Below, piece by piece: positions 23,063 through 35,533 of a stretch of 64,000 nucleotides of DNA. A program made the position numbers and the translations under genes. The notes beneath the pieces were generated by a model, which was not told the DNA's origin, made no database searches, and saw only the letters and a program-made list of their open reading frames with translations. The DNA lies in contig CM046294.1 in assembly GCA_025267735.1 (NCBI GenBank), forward strand, positions 4,002,001-4,066,000. Reading direction: 5' to 3'. This DNA comes from Mactra quadrangularis (Eukaryota > Mollusca > Bivalvia > Venerida > Mactridae). Position 1 is the first letter of the stretch. Every line of letters starts with the position of its first letter.

Positions 23063-23226
23063 ATTCTCGTACACAGAGGTTATCAAGACTCTCAATCTTG
23101 TAAAAATATTTTGCGAAAGAGTTTTGATTAGTCGACATCAGCCAATTATGACATTTCATTCCTGAAATTGGCCTTGTGGCGCCAGAGGTTAGATCAAGGT
23201 TCTTGATAACCTCTGGGTACAAGAAT
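23063..23226. mobile_element. Foldback MITE, ATTCTCGTACACAGAGG termini (unit B copy)
   Basis: The left arm ATTCTCGTACACAGAGGTTA is mirrored by CCTCTGGGTACAAGAAT at the right, about 26 bp each. It aligns to 42437-42600 in unit C. A shorter relative is at 44970-45048. Confidence 0.7.
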
Positions 23227-25032
23227 GTCTGTTATTATGAGTTCATTTGTAAGAAAGTAAAAAAGCAAAAATAGCGACTTGTTTGGGGTCCTCAGAAACA
23301 AACAGACAGAGAAAACAAAGCAACAAAATACAGAAACAAACCAAAACAACATTTAGACATTTGATGTCCCTATTACAAAAACAAGAAAAAACATAACAAG
23401 AAAAGTGAATCATATGAGCAAGAAAAATAACAACAGTCGACTTAACTGATGTATGGTTAAATTTTCTAAAACAGAAACCTTTAAAGTTGACATAGAATAG
23501 CTTCTTCTTCTAACAAAATCACAGAAAACAAATGCATGTGTAAAAGTTTAGCATGTTCAAAATCCTGTATTTTTATAGTTTCACCTGCTTGTATGTAGGA
23601 AAAAGAACCTTTTTCTTTAAGTAGCAAATATCCTGGACTTCAGGACCAGTCATGTAAGTCTTACCATTGAGTCACACATCCTATGAACTCAAATTCATCT
23701 CATGAAAACTAAGACTAAAATGTATTAAATAAAGCAAATCATATTAACTAACAAAGGTAGACATACATAAATCTGTATTGATTAAGAAGGTAAGGTGCTA
23801 GCTACTGGCAAATGTATGTGTTTAAAACTTGTTTTGACTTTGAAAAAATAACTTTTCTCAACATTAACACAGTAAGGCAATTTGAAAATGCTCTTATTTC
23901 TTTATTTATAATGTGCCAGAAATGGAACTTTTTTCTAAGAGTACTCAAGGCAAACAATTTACAATGACAACCATTCTTGAAAACAAACTTTAAAGAATTG
24001 AGTTATAAAAAAGCTAATGTTTATATTATACACAGTGACGAAATGTTTAAATATGACTTGCTGATAAAAGATGATGATTATTGAAATTTAATGTAACATT
24101 TTGAAAAATGATTTTATTGTACAATATGACTTGTATAATTGCATTAATATATGAACACAAGTGTAAACAACCAAAAAGCAATTTGTGAGCAAATAACATA
24201 ATGTAATATTTGATATAATTGTTTTTTATAGCTTTGTGCAACTTTAAGGTGAATTTAAAATGCTTTAACAAAAGTAAAGAGACCCTCTAATGACTTTTTA
24301 CAAGTTTTTGAACCCCTTTTAAAAAAATGTTTTGCTAACATTTTTTGAAATTCTACTGATTGTATTTGAGAAAGGGCTAATTAAAGGGTATGTTATTGGG
24401 ATAATCACAGACCCTTAAAGTGGCCCTTGCCCTAATACATTCCTTCAATAATGATGTACAACCAAAGCAAATAAGTTAAATGTTAACCCAATATTATGAT
24501 TGAGAAAATGTAAATACATGTATGATATCATTTATAATGTAAACAAAATATATGCATTTCAAAATTTACAATCTTTAAAATTCTTACAAATTCGTTCCAA
24601 ATTTAACATTTTCTGGTACTGACATCAGCAATACATGTATGTTCATGGGTCAGCACAAAACGTATCTAACTACATGTAAATACAATATGATTTAGACTAG
24701 TTTTGCACTAGGTCTGTCACGATATACCAGTATACCCGTATTTTGCAATACACAGCTGCGGCAATATGTACCACAGACCGGTATCAGGGTATTTGGCGAT
24801 ATTTTTTATTTCATTGGAAAATTCCTCCACAAAATAAAAGTAGCGAAACGTCAGTATTTCCAGTGTTCATTCAATTTAACATGAAGTTCATTCAATTTAA
24901 CCTGAAGATATATAACACTACCATATAATTAACACTTGAACTTATGTCTATTTTTTGTCTCAGATCTAGAACTGCTAGTGTGATATTTTGGGGTGTTTTT
25001 CATTTAAGGTAGAATTTCCATTATGTAATTAT

Positions 25033-26087
25033 TGTAACGTGTATACCGAGCGTGTATCTAATCAGGTAGGTTAATGAATGATTTAAGTTGTAGCTCACCC
25101 TCTTGTAGGGTCAGTCATTAAGACAATTTTATATAAGAATTTTCCTCGTCTTGCTTAGACTAATGATTGGACAAATAAATGGTACAAAATGATAGGATAG
25201 AACAAGAAATAATCACAGTTAATTACATATATACATATACGCTATCCACAGACACAACTTAATAGATCAAGCTCCAACTTCTTATGAAGTTACATGTACA
25301 ACTTATAGTAGTTCCAACTCCAACATCAACAATTAGTTCCAAACTTACGGACAAACCATATATACACATGATCCGAGCAGTAACAAAGAAACTCACACAA
25401 ACTATCATACAAGGCTGGGGTATCAACGCACGAGGTGTTGGAACTACCAGGAGTTCCAACCAGAAACAAACTTTACCAATCCGTCAACTGAACAACCAAT
25501 AACCCACGGCAACACATACTTAATCACTACATACACGTTCGAGCCTCAGCACAAGAGGCGTTGAAACCACCAGGAGTTATAACCAACAACTCCCACAACA
25601 CACCAGGTTCTATGACTAACCTGCGGTTTCAACCCGAACTCACCAAACCACGACGTTCCAACAACGGTTCTCTCTTACACTGCGACCCGGTATTAGGTAC
25701 TAACTATTCTAACACTCTCTTGGGCAAGCGCAATGCTTGAACAAGAACGCGAGTAGATAGATTTGTAGCACCAGGTATACTGACAAAGTCCCAGTCAATT
25801 AAGAGCGATGTGAACCCTCCGGAGTCTCCTACCAGACTCCCATTTTCTCTGTCGAGTATCGCTTTTTATACCCACCTGATGCCCACGCATACCGGAACTG
25901 AAATCTGATTGGTACATACATACATTTGATGCTCTTTGGAACTCTTGCACGGGAAGCACATTTGCAAGCGCCTACTTTGTCTTTGAATGAGCGTCTACCG
26001 TTACCCGTTTACAAATGTTACCTTGCTTACAAGGGAGGTAACCTTACATGGAGACGCTAAAATACAGTCATGACCGTTAACGTTACA
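25033..26087 (-). repeat. LTR, downstream (3') copy in element orientation
   Basis: 1055 bp with TG...CA ends when read on the minus strand. It contains repeated CCAGGAGTT/GTTCCAAC motifs in the R/U5 part and a TATA-like motif at 25861-25870. Confidence 0.9.
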
Positions 26088-26621
26088 CTACCCACGCCTC
26101 CGGCTACATGCGTCCCGCATGTTAAATCTTAGATGATCTGAGCCACAACGACACAAATGAAACAAACATAAAACTGCTAATGAGATGCGTATTATTAACC
26201 AACTATGAAACAAATAATGAATACGATTTCAATGAAAAGGATGGACATGACAAATTATAATACAAAATTCTACAACAAGAAATATAAAGATACAAAGCAA
26301 ATAATGAACTAAAGTATGATCACACATAGAGACGCAACAAAATAACACAGTAAAACAATCAACTAGATACATGACATGAAACTGATTAAACAAAATTCTC
26401 CACCAAGCATCTGATGGTGATACAACCCTCATGAAACATTCTCATAGATGTCTAATCCTGCAGTTCTAAAGACTTAAATTTCAAACCTAAAGTGTAAACT
26501 AACATTTTCGTGTTTCAGCTCCTCTGCTTTTCTAACTAAGACATATCCACAGAACTCAAAGTTACAACTTAACAGAATACAAAACATAGGATATGGGTTC
26601 TGACTGGTTATAGTCAGAATG

Positions 26622-26639
26622 ATCCCACCGCTGCCACCA
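26622..26639 (-). promoter_or_regulatory. Primer binding site, tRNA-Leu complement
   Basis: Eighteen bases read ATCCCACCGCTGCCACCA on the plus strand, the T-arm/acceptor end plus CCA of animal tRNA-Leu as I know it. It sits four bases from the LTR, as expected for first-strand priming. Confidence 0.8.
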
Positions 26640-26643
26640 AATT

Positions 26644-27698
26644 TGTAACGTGTATACCGAGCGTGTATCTAATCAGGTAGGTTAATGAATGATTTAAGTT
26701 GTAGCTCACCCTCTTGTAGGGTCAGTCATTAAGACAATTTTATATAAGAATTTTCCTCGTCTTGCTTAGACTAATGATTGGACAAATAAATGGTACAAAA
26801 TGATAGGATAGAACAAGAAATAATCACAGTTAATTACATATATACATATACGCTATCCACAGACACAACTTAATAGATCAAGCTCCAACTTCTTATGAAG
26901 TTACATGTACAACTTATAGTAGTTCCAACTCCAACATCAACAATTAGTTCCAAACTTACGGACAAACCATATATACACATGATCCGAGCAGTAACAAAGA
27001 AACTCACACAAACTATCATACAAGGCTGGGGTATCAACGCACGAGGTGTTGGAACTACCAGGAGTTCCAACCAGAAACAAACTTTACCAATCCGTCAACT
27101 GAACAACCAATAACCCACGGCAACACATACTTAATCACTACATACACGTTCGAGCCTCAGCACAAGAGGCGTTGAAACCACCAGGAGTTATAACCAACAA
27201 CTCCCACAACACACCAGGTTCTATGACTAACCTGCGGTTTCAACCCGAACTCACCAAACCACGACGTTCCAACAACGGTTCTCTCTTACACTGCGACCCG
27301 GTATTAGGTACTAACTATTCTAACACTCTCTTGGGCAAGCGCAATGCTTGAACAAGAACGCGAGTAGATAGATTTGTAGCACCAGGTATACTGACAAAGT
27401 CCCAGTCAATTAAGAGCGATGTGAACCCTCCGGAGTCTCCTACCAGACTCCCATTTTCTCTGTCGAGTATCGCTTTTTATACCCACCTGATGCCCACGCA
27501 TACCGGAACTGAAATCTGATTGGTACATACATACATTTGATGCTCTTTGGAACTCTTGCACGGGAAGCACATTTGCAAGCGCCTACTTTGTCTTTGAATG
27601 AGCGTCTACCGTTACCCGTTTACAAATGTTACCTTGCTTACAAGGGAGGTAACCTTACATGGAGACGCTAAAATACAGTCATGACCGTTAACGTTACA
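26644..27698 (-). repeat. LTR, upstream (5') copy in element orientation
   Basis: Same length and sequence as 25033-26087 by eye. The identity implies insertion too recent for mutations to accumulate, or gene conversion. Confidence 0.9.
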
Positions 27699-27732
27699 TT
27701 ATTATAAAACAAAACTGTTTCAACATTAATAA

Positions 27733-27999
27733 CAAGTTAATCTGTGAGCTAATGCTCACTAGTGATACCCCGCCAAAATCTAAAAATATGCGACAAACAG
27801 GAAGTAGATGAGCAAGGAGCATGAAATCGCTTTACACCACATGGGACTATGGGATGAAGCAATATGCAAAGTATTAGGCTGCTGCATGATATAGTTGCTG
27901 AGAAAACTGCGACGGAAATTTCGTAACGGACGGACGGACGGACGAACGGACGCACAAGGGTAAAACAGTATACCCCCCTCTTCTTCGAAGCGGGGGTAT
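27733..27999. mobile_element. MITE, CAAGTAAATCTGTGAGC family (unit C, leader)
   Basis: It starts CAAGTTAATCTGTGAGCTAA, carries GATACCCCGCC near the left, GGACGGACG repeats, and ends TTCGAAGCGGGGGTAT. It splits the site ATTAATAATGAAAAC that is intact in units A and B, with about 3 bp (TAA) duplicated. Confidence 0.8.
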
Positions 28000-29795
28000 A
28001 ATGAAAACTTTTAATGAAAATGAGATATTATCTCCATTTGATATGAAATTAGTATGCTTTTCTTTGTTCTTGCATTTAGAACTTTCTCATGGATCTTTAT
28101 CTGCGTAGAAGATCACCGAGGTAGTTCTGAATGTTATTCTTGTACAAGTAATAATAATGAAATTAAAAATTTAACATGGTAAAAATATTAGAAATACATT
28201 ATACAAGTAGATACAAGGTTACTGAGAAATTTTCTAGGGTCAAAATTATAGTTACACCAAAATATATTCTTAGCCATGAACTAGTTTATGCCAGTGAAAT
28301 ATTTTGACTTTGACTAGACTTAACTTTTGAAATTATACCTAAATGATATTTTCATATAAAAAAACATATGAAATTAGAGCAAGTTCAAATTAAGAAGCTT
28401 TGTACAAACATGACCTTGGCGCACTATATATGACCGCGATTTTCAATCCATTATCTAAATGCAAATACTTGACATTAGCGTAAAATATTCATATTTTTTT
28501 TATAAATAGTTAAATGGTTCATGAATGATAAAGAAAAGAAAATTAAACTTAAATCCCAAAACTCTTTTGAATAAAAATGATAACACCAATAGCGGTGCAA
28601 GCAGATGTCTATTAGCCATTTTCAGCGTCTAAAACCATTTGGACAATATCAGTAGCCTGTTCAATTACGCCGAACGTTCCAAAACGTTCCGTAACGTTGG
28701 GATCGGAACAACTCAACCCAAAGACAACTCAACCCGAGACATCTTAATCCCCTACTTTGGGTTAAGTTAACCACGGGTTGTGTTGTCCCTAGCAGTCGTT
28801 ACTGAACACGCTGCAGGATCTGCCTTTGAACAATGGCGAAGTATCCCATACAAAGAATGATTTTATTATTTCATTCATGTTTTATATGCACACCATGTAT
28901 ACAAGGGTATGAAGTAAAATAAAGTGTAAAATTCATTTGAAACAAAACTAACTTCCCGCAGTGGTTATTTCCCTTGGTTGAATCAATAAGTTACGAGTAA
29001 GTAGCAAAGCGTGACGTAAGTACTATGAGGAGTTAGGATACCAAAAAATAGTATTACAAACCCCGCGTTCAGTAACTACTGTTAGCTAACGTTACAGTCT
29101 ACATGAAACATAGAAGGCAACTATAAAATCTACTATGACAGTGTTTACTTAAGATAATGGAAGCCCAAATTATTTTTATCGCATAATATTCAAAGCGCCT
29201 GGACACAATCTATAAATAGAAGGTGAAGATATCACCTCTATACTAAGACGCACAACGCGTCCCAGAATTCGGCTAATTGGTACGCAATAGAATATAGTAC
29301 GGCGCATGAAGACAAAATCGTTGGATTTTTTCGTTTTTTGACAAAATCATTGTTAAAATGTAAAATAAATGATCACTTATAGCTACAGGAATATAAATCC
29401 ATAGATACAAAGTACTTTTAAACCTCTAAAGGTATAGATGCATAGTTTAACCGTGTATTCTACTTGCGATTTTAAATGTCTGTGTAAAGAATGACAGATG
29501 TAAACACGTTATATAATGATGGAGGTTTAACTACCGGATAACAAGTTTAGTTTAATGAGGATAGTTGGTTGGATAGTTAAATTTTATTGATTAGACACAA
29601 AATACATACTCTATTTGTTCAGTATACTTGAAGGGGGACTTATTAGAATGTAAACATTGCCACGTGTTTTTAGGTAAATAAACAGTTTTACCCATGATGC
29701 TCGGCGTCTCCGTACAAAGGTCAGTCAGACCATTTGTGTACAGAATGGGAGGAGGATATTTCAGATGAATTAAAGAGGATTTCAGTGCTTCTGAT

Positions 29796-31845
29796 ATGGA
29801 ATACGTGAACACATGTGGTCCTTGCCTGGAAGATTCACTGAACGTAGAGGCTGTCACTTACTGCGGTATATGTAAGAAACACTTCTGTGAGTCGTGTACG
29901 AAAATGCATTCAAAGATCTTACGTGAGCATATGACAGAGGAAAACTTAGAAATCAGGTGAGTGTAAAACTAGTATACAGTGTCCTGAAAAAGTTTTAGGA
30001 CAAATGAAAAATTAGGAAAAAGACTGATCATGTATATATACCGCAAGTTTGAATAAGACATATACAATGTCATGTATATTAACCAACTAATTAATGTAAG
30101 GCGTACCAAAATTGAATGGCATTCTTTTAGTAAGCCTATGATATCAAAAAAATATTTACTACTTTCGTTTTCGGTATATAATATATACATTTTTTTAAGT
30201 TTCTAAATATTTGTCGATGAATTATCTACAGCATAAGGGTATAATTCCCGAAAACCAACTTTCTATGATTTTCTGAACTAAAGAATGTGGTACATGTACT
30301 ATTGGCAATATGGTAGTTTACTATTTAATAGCGGAAATACATGTACTTTATATTATACAAAATGTAAACTACTAAGTGTGTGTGTTCATTCCTTACATGT
30401 ATGAAACTCTGCTATCTTCATAACCTTAAAATATTGATAACAACTGAAATTTAACATTGACATAGTGCGTGATTTTTTATGCTTGTGCATTTTTATCACC
30501 AAGGCAATTTAGGCCTATATTAATAGATAATTGAAAATGTCTATGCAATTTAGGCCTAAATTGATTGATGATTGAAAATGTCTATCTCAATGGTTCAGTG
30601 CATAACTAGTCTAACTATATGTAAATAAAGAAGAAAGTAGTCTAGTTTTACACCAACCCATCGATTTGACTCTCATATCTGATCATGTATGTAAGTTGTT
30701 GGTTACTAGTTTGTCCAGTATGGACGTATGTAACAAAGAAAGACTTACTTTTCAAGTTGAGAATTGATCTATTTGTGAATTTAGTTTCAAAATGTGATTT
30801 AGTATCCATCTTAACAGGCATACTTATCTATGGGTAGATCAGTTGCCAGAAAGGTAATAATGCAGAAATTGTAGCGACGCAATAATGATCAAATACGACC
30901 TATCATGAGTTTATCAGCCACTGTCATACAAATGGATTGATTACAAACGATTAAGTTTATAATCTTTTACTTTACAGGCCTGAATCAACCGCTCGTGATA
31001 ATCAACATTATCAACAACAACAACAACCAAAACCATTTAAATCAACACGTGTATGCAATATCAAGCTTCCAGATGACCCAGAACGATGCCACGTGATCAG
31101 TTGTAGCTTTCTGCCAAACGGTTCCGTACTACTGGTAGATAATAGCAACCATACTTTAAAATTGCTTTCAGAAGAAAAATGTGTTATGAGAGCTCTGTCT
31201 TTGCCAGAGAAGCCCCATGTTGCTTGTGTCATTAATGACAAAATGGTTGCTCTGACGATGGCCGACAAAGCCGTGTTGTTGCTAACTGTAGACCGCCAAA
31301 ACATCAAGATAGCGTCGGTTTGTCAAATGAAGCACGATTGCCACTGTATAGCACATTTTAAAGGTAATCTTTTTGTGGGAGATTCACAGACAATTTATAA
31401 ATACCCAATGAATTGTAAAAAGAACGATATATTCTATTCAAACATTTCCTATCCTAAATCGGTTAAGTATTTCATCATCAACAATGAAGGTACCCGGATG
31501 TATGTCACCAATGAGGTCAGAGGTCAAGTGATCGTCGTTGACATGGAGGGAAAATCATTACAGACCATACAGCATCATGATCTACAAAGTCCAAGGGGAC
31601 TTTGCTTTGTACGTGATTGTATTTTTGTCTGTGGGTACCAGTCAAGCACAATAATCAAAATAAGTCTTACAGCAGAGGAACCAGTCTGTTTGATTAGAAA
31701 GGGTGATGGAATTGTCTCCCCAGTGGCCATTTGTTATGACACACATAGAGATGAACTGGTCATTGCACAATGGAGAAATGACAGTGTAGTAGTGTTTGAG
31801 TTGATGAAATCTTCTGATGACGCCACTAATGCCTCAGTCCCATAA
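29796..31845 (+). CDS. RING-less B-box / NHL-like protein, copy C
   Basis: Exons 29796-29956 and 30978-31845 join as in copies A and B, giving 342 residues. It is almost identical to copy B: it restores CGIC in the B-box, has one Gln fewer in the linker, ends exon 1 LEI rather than LEF, and has CLIRKG where B has CLVRKG. Like B it lacks the original start (in-frame TGA upstream) and begins MEYVNTCGPC. Its last residues SVP and stop come from the MITE at 31835. The two-exon frame is intact. The large insertion downstream (from 32490) does not touch the coding region but separates it from any distal 3' UTR. Confidence 0.75.
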
Positions 31846-32174
31846 AATCGTGGCTTGTTGCCGATCCGTACGTGCAGACAGTCGTAGATCGTGGGAAGCC
31901 TTGCGTATTGAGGTGACGGTACGCACATGGCACAAAACAACACACCCGTACGAAGCCGTAGCTGGAGGAAATGCAAGTTTAATTCATACTCGGTCACGAA
32001 TTTGTTCACGATTTGACTTTGAAACCGATACGTGAATCCTGGACTCATCTCACGGACTCTGGCAAAAACGTAACAGTCCGTACGGGACGCAAGAGTTTGT
32101 ACGGGTCCTTGCGGACTTTGATCGCACGGCGCCCGTACGGTGCCCTCATGGCTATTTTTATGTTTATGGGACTG
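31835..32174. mobile_element. 340-bp MITE with CAGTCCCATAAA termini (unit C copy)
   Basis: One base shorter than the unit B copy (GGGACGC versus GGGCACGC) but otherwise the same. Again it provides the stop codon of the B-box gene. Confidence 0.8.
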
Positions 32175-34549
32175 TAGAAGTGTGTACACTTAAGAAGTGT
32201 GTTTAATGTGAACATAAACATTGACAAAACATATCGACGAACACCAGTTTTTGGTATACTAGTTTATTTGTGGTATGGAGCTGGTTATTCAAAGATCACC
32301 ATATTGGCCGTAATTTGTGTCTTTTTGGTATATTTGCAACACACGTTTGGGAAAATCCCCGCAGCGGTTATTTTCCTTCGTAAATAAATATTTTAAGCAA
32401 ATATGCGTGTCATAACCTCTGTGAGGAATATGGCGTTAGGCTCTTAGGGTAGAAAAAACTTTCCTAAAAGAGTTGCCCCATTGATTTTTTATACGCCCGT
32501 TTGAAAAACGGTACGTATTTTATGATGTTGTCCGTCTGTCCGTCCGTGGTGAATTGCTTGTCTGGATGATAACTCAAGAAATGATGTACCTCAGTTCCCC
32601 AAATTTTACGTGTGGATAGCCCTTGGGTAGAGAAGAGGGTACTCTATTGATTTTGGGACCCCAGGGTCAAAGGTAAAGGTCACTTGAATTTTACAAAAAC
32701 TCAACAATTACTGTACCTAGGTTCACCAAATTTTGTGTGACAGCAGCCCTTGTGTCAAGGATGTGCTCTATTGGTTTTAAGGCCCCAGGTCAAAGGTCAA
32801 GGTCACAGGGACATCACATGGAAAAAACCTTGTCTGGACGATAACTCAACAACCGCTTTACCTAGGTTCACCAAAGTTTATGTATGGATAGCCCTTGGAT
32901 AAAGGATGTGCCCTATTGATTTTTAAACCCCAGGGTCAAAGTCACAGGGACTAATTTATATGAAAACTTTGTCCGGACAATAACTCAACAACCCCTCTAC
33001 CTAGGTTCACTACATTTTATGAGAGAATAGTCCATGTGTCAAGGATGTGCCCATATGGTTTTGAGGCCCCAGAGTCAAAGGTCAAGGTCATGGGGACATC
33101 ATATGGAAAAACCTTGTCTGGACGATAACCCAAAAACCACTGTACCTAGATTCACCAAATTTTGTGTGATAAAAGTCCATGTGTCAAGGGTCCCTGGATG
33201 TGCCCTTCTGATTTTGAGGCTCAAGGGTCAAATGGACATAATATAGAAAAACCTTGTCCAGACGATAACTCAACAACCACGGTACCTGGGTTCACAAAAT
33301 TTTATGTGTTGATAACCTTTGGTAGAGGATGTGCCCTATTGATTTTGAGACCCCATGGTTAAAGGTCAAGGTCACAGGGACTAAATTTAAATGAAAACAT
33401 TGTCCAGACAATAACTCAACAATGACTGTACCTAGGTTCACCAAATTTTATGTAACGGTAGCCCATATGTCAAGCATATGCCCCTTTGGTTTTAAGGCCC
33501 CAGGGTTAAATGCCAAGGTCGCAAGGACATCATAAGGAAAAATCTTGTCCAGATAATAACTCAACAACCAATATATCTAGGTTCACCAAATTTTATGTAT
33601 GGATACTCATTGGGTCAAGGATGTGCCCATTTGGTTTTGAGGCCGCAGGGTCAAAAGTCAAGGTCACTTGGAGTTTATATGGGAAATCTTTGTGCCGGTA
33701 ATAACTCGACCACAGCTATACCTATGCAGGGGTCTCGCGAGGGGGCGACTCGGGCGAAGTAGTCGCCTTCCGCGGCCGAACTTCGTCCTATTCCAGCATC
33801 AAAGCGAAAAAAAACTTCGCCTAATTTTTTGACAAAAAAAGTTAGAAAACAGCGGAAAAAACGTTAAACATATTTTCATAGTATACTAAAATAAAATTCC
33901 CTAATTGACCGCCCGCGGCGATTACATGCTAATTACATGTCAATTAAACTTAATTGTTGGTCACACGCTGGGAGATTACCTCGCCGACATAAGTATGCAC
34001 AAGGATGTCATAAAATCGATAAAGGAGTCGCCAAGCTATGTTAACACGCTTGGTTACGTTCGCATATGTCTAAGTCACCTATAGGCATCATAGAGTATAA
34101 CGTTATTATCGCCTCGGAAAAAAAACAAGTCAATTTATTTATAGACGTTCGGCGATTTAGGGGGATTTATTTTAACGGTACGTCCGCGAAATCAAGTTTA
34201 ATGAGTTTACGCATGCGCAACATGGCGGGCGGTTTTTTCAACCCGCTGAAAAAAATGATAAAATAATAAAAATAACGTTAATAGCATTGGATTAAATTAA
34301 AATTTCTTTGGACGTTTTTACTCCACAATTTACTCTACGTGATTTGATATGTTTTGAGTGCATCAAAATAAAGGATTATTGTTTAAAAGGACATTTTTAT
34401 ACGTTCCTTTGTTTGAAATGACCATACAGTGTTTGTGTTTTCAAATTCAGTTCATTGACTAGGTTTTGTGTATTGGTTTATTGATGAATGGATTAATTTT
34501 GACCTATAAGTGTTGAACCTGGTGGAATACAGTTTTAATTATTTGATAA

Positions 34550-35533
34550 ATGGCTGGCAAGAAAAAATCAAAGAGGAAAGCTAGTGACAGTTCATTACAA
34601 GGTGACAATGATAATAAGTCTGGTCGATACACTAAAACACCAGAAAACATATCTGTAAGTAGTATATTGAGTCAAACAAACACTGTATTATATGATGACA
34701 ATTTTCCATTAAACTTGAATTCTTTATTTGACTTGGAATCTGATAATAATAATTCCAATATGGCTACCGGAAGTAGTAGTAGTACATGCAATACGTCTAA
34801 TGCAAAAAGTGGAGATGATACACCTACTAATGCTGATCTACTGAAATATCTTATTAAAATAGACTCAAGGATAAATGACGTTGAGATCAAGCTTAGTGCA
34901 TTAAATAGCTTGGAACAAAAAGTTGATAAATTTGAAAATGATATATCTAAACTGTGGACCCTGATACATGATCATACAACAAAAACTGGTGATAGACTAA
35001 ACATAGTTGAAGAAAAAATTGAGAGTACTGACTTTAACCTTGGTTTGATGACATCTAAAGTCCATGAACTTGAAACAAAGAATCAACAAATGAAGGATGA
35101 CCTAGTTTACATCCAGTCGCAATCAATGCGTAACAATCTCGTATTTGGGAATATTGCTGAGGCCCGTACAGGTGAACAAGAGAACACTGAAGATGTTATC
35201 CGTGATTTTTTAATTTCGAAAATGAAGTTCGCCCGTGATTTAGTGAACGAATTGAAATTTGAAAGAGTCCATAGGATGGGTGAGAGAAGGCAGGGTAAAG
35301 ATAGACCTATAGTGGCTAAATTTAATTTATTCAAAGAGCGTGAAATGGTGAGAAAATCTGGTGGTGCATTAAGAGGTACTGGATATTACATGCATGAACA
35401 GTTTCCAAAGGAAGTATCTGATAAGCGTCGTAAATTAGTTCCAAAAATGAAGGAAGCACGTAGTAAAGGATCTAAGGCATGGATCGCGTATGATACACTA
35501 TATATTGATGGTAAACCATGTAATGTTGACTAG
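34550..35533 (+). CDS. LINE ORF1 protein (RNA-binding, L1-ORF1p-like)
   Basis: 327 residues starting MAGKKKSKRK (basic). There is a Ser/Asn-rich linker to about residue 85, then a predicted coiled coil (about 95-190, regular Leu/Ile spacing), an RRM-like segment beginning RNNLVFGNIAEA (about 193), and a C-terminal domain with RPIVAKFNLFKEREMVRK and KAWIAYDTLYIDGKP. This order matches ORF1p-type nucleic-acid chaperones (Transposase_22 family). The frame ends in a single UAG immediately followed, in the same frame, by ORF2. No frameshift or internal stop is seen. Confidence 0.8.
   Translation: MAGKKKSKRKASDSSLQGDNDNKSGRYTKTPENISVSSILSQTNTVLYDDNFPLNLNSLFDLESDNNNSNMATGSSSSTCNTSNAKSGDDTPTNADLLKYLIKIDSRINDVEIKLSALNSLEQKVDKFENDISKLWTLIHDHTTKTGDRLNIVEEKIESTDFNLGLMTSKVHELETKNQQMKDDLVYIQSQSMRNNLVFGNIAEARTGEQENTEDVIRDFLISKMKFARDLVNELKFERVHRMGERRQGKDRPIVAKFNLFKEREMVRKSGGALRGTGYYMHEQFPKEVSDKRRKLVPKMKEARSKGSKAWIAYDTLYIDGKPCNVD

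Larger units (their letters stand above)
15066..24920 (+). repeat. Tandem duplication unit B
   Basis: This unit carries the same gene order as A, plus insertions shared with C (19108-19448 and 19764-21441). The leader at 15120-15540 holds the frameshifted remnant of the 99-codon frame. The stretches 15541-17067 (upstream region), 21442-22195 and 23227-24920 contain no recognisable gene. The part from about 23650 aligns to 13470-14870 of unit A and to 43660-44590. Confidence 0.8.
25033..27698 (-). mobile_element. Non-autonomous miniature LTR retrotransposon (TRIM/LARD type)
   Basis: Two direct 1055-bp repeats (25033-26087 and 26644-27698), apparently identical, enclose only 556 bp without coding capacity. 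Ends are TGTAAC...GTTACA. On the minus strand, four bases past the upstream LTR lies TGGTGGCAGCGGTGGGAT (complement of 26622-26639), which matches the 3' end of tRNA-Leu including CCA, and a purine-rich GGAGGCGTGGGTAG abuts the downstream LTR. Each LTR has a minus-strand TATAAAAAGC (25861-25870 and 27472-27481). Target duplication is TTAT (4 bp), with the empty site in unit B near 15180. Gag and Pol are absent, so it depends on proteins of an autonomous relative, probably Ty3/gypsy-like (inference). Confidence 0.9.

Noticed and set aside
25259..25502. Short open frames on both strands within the LTRs
   Set aside because: They are identical in both LTRs because the DNA is, and have no gag-like features.
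34066..34266. 66-codon frame upstream of LINE ORF1
   Set aside because: It lies in the outer hAT-like element's flank, has no motif and no link to the retrotransposon.
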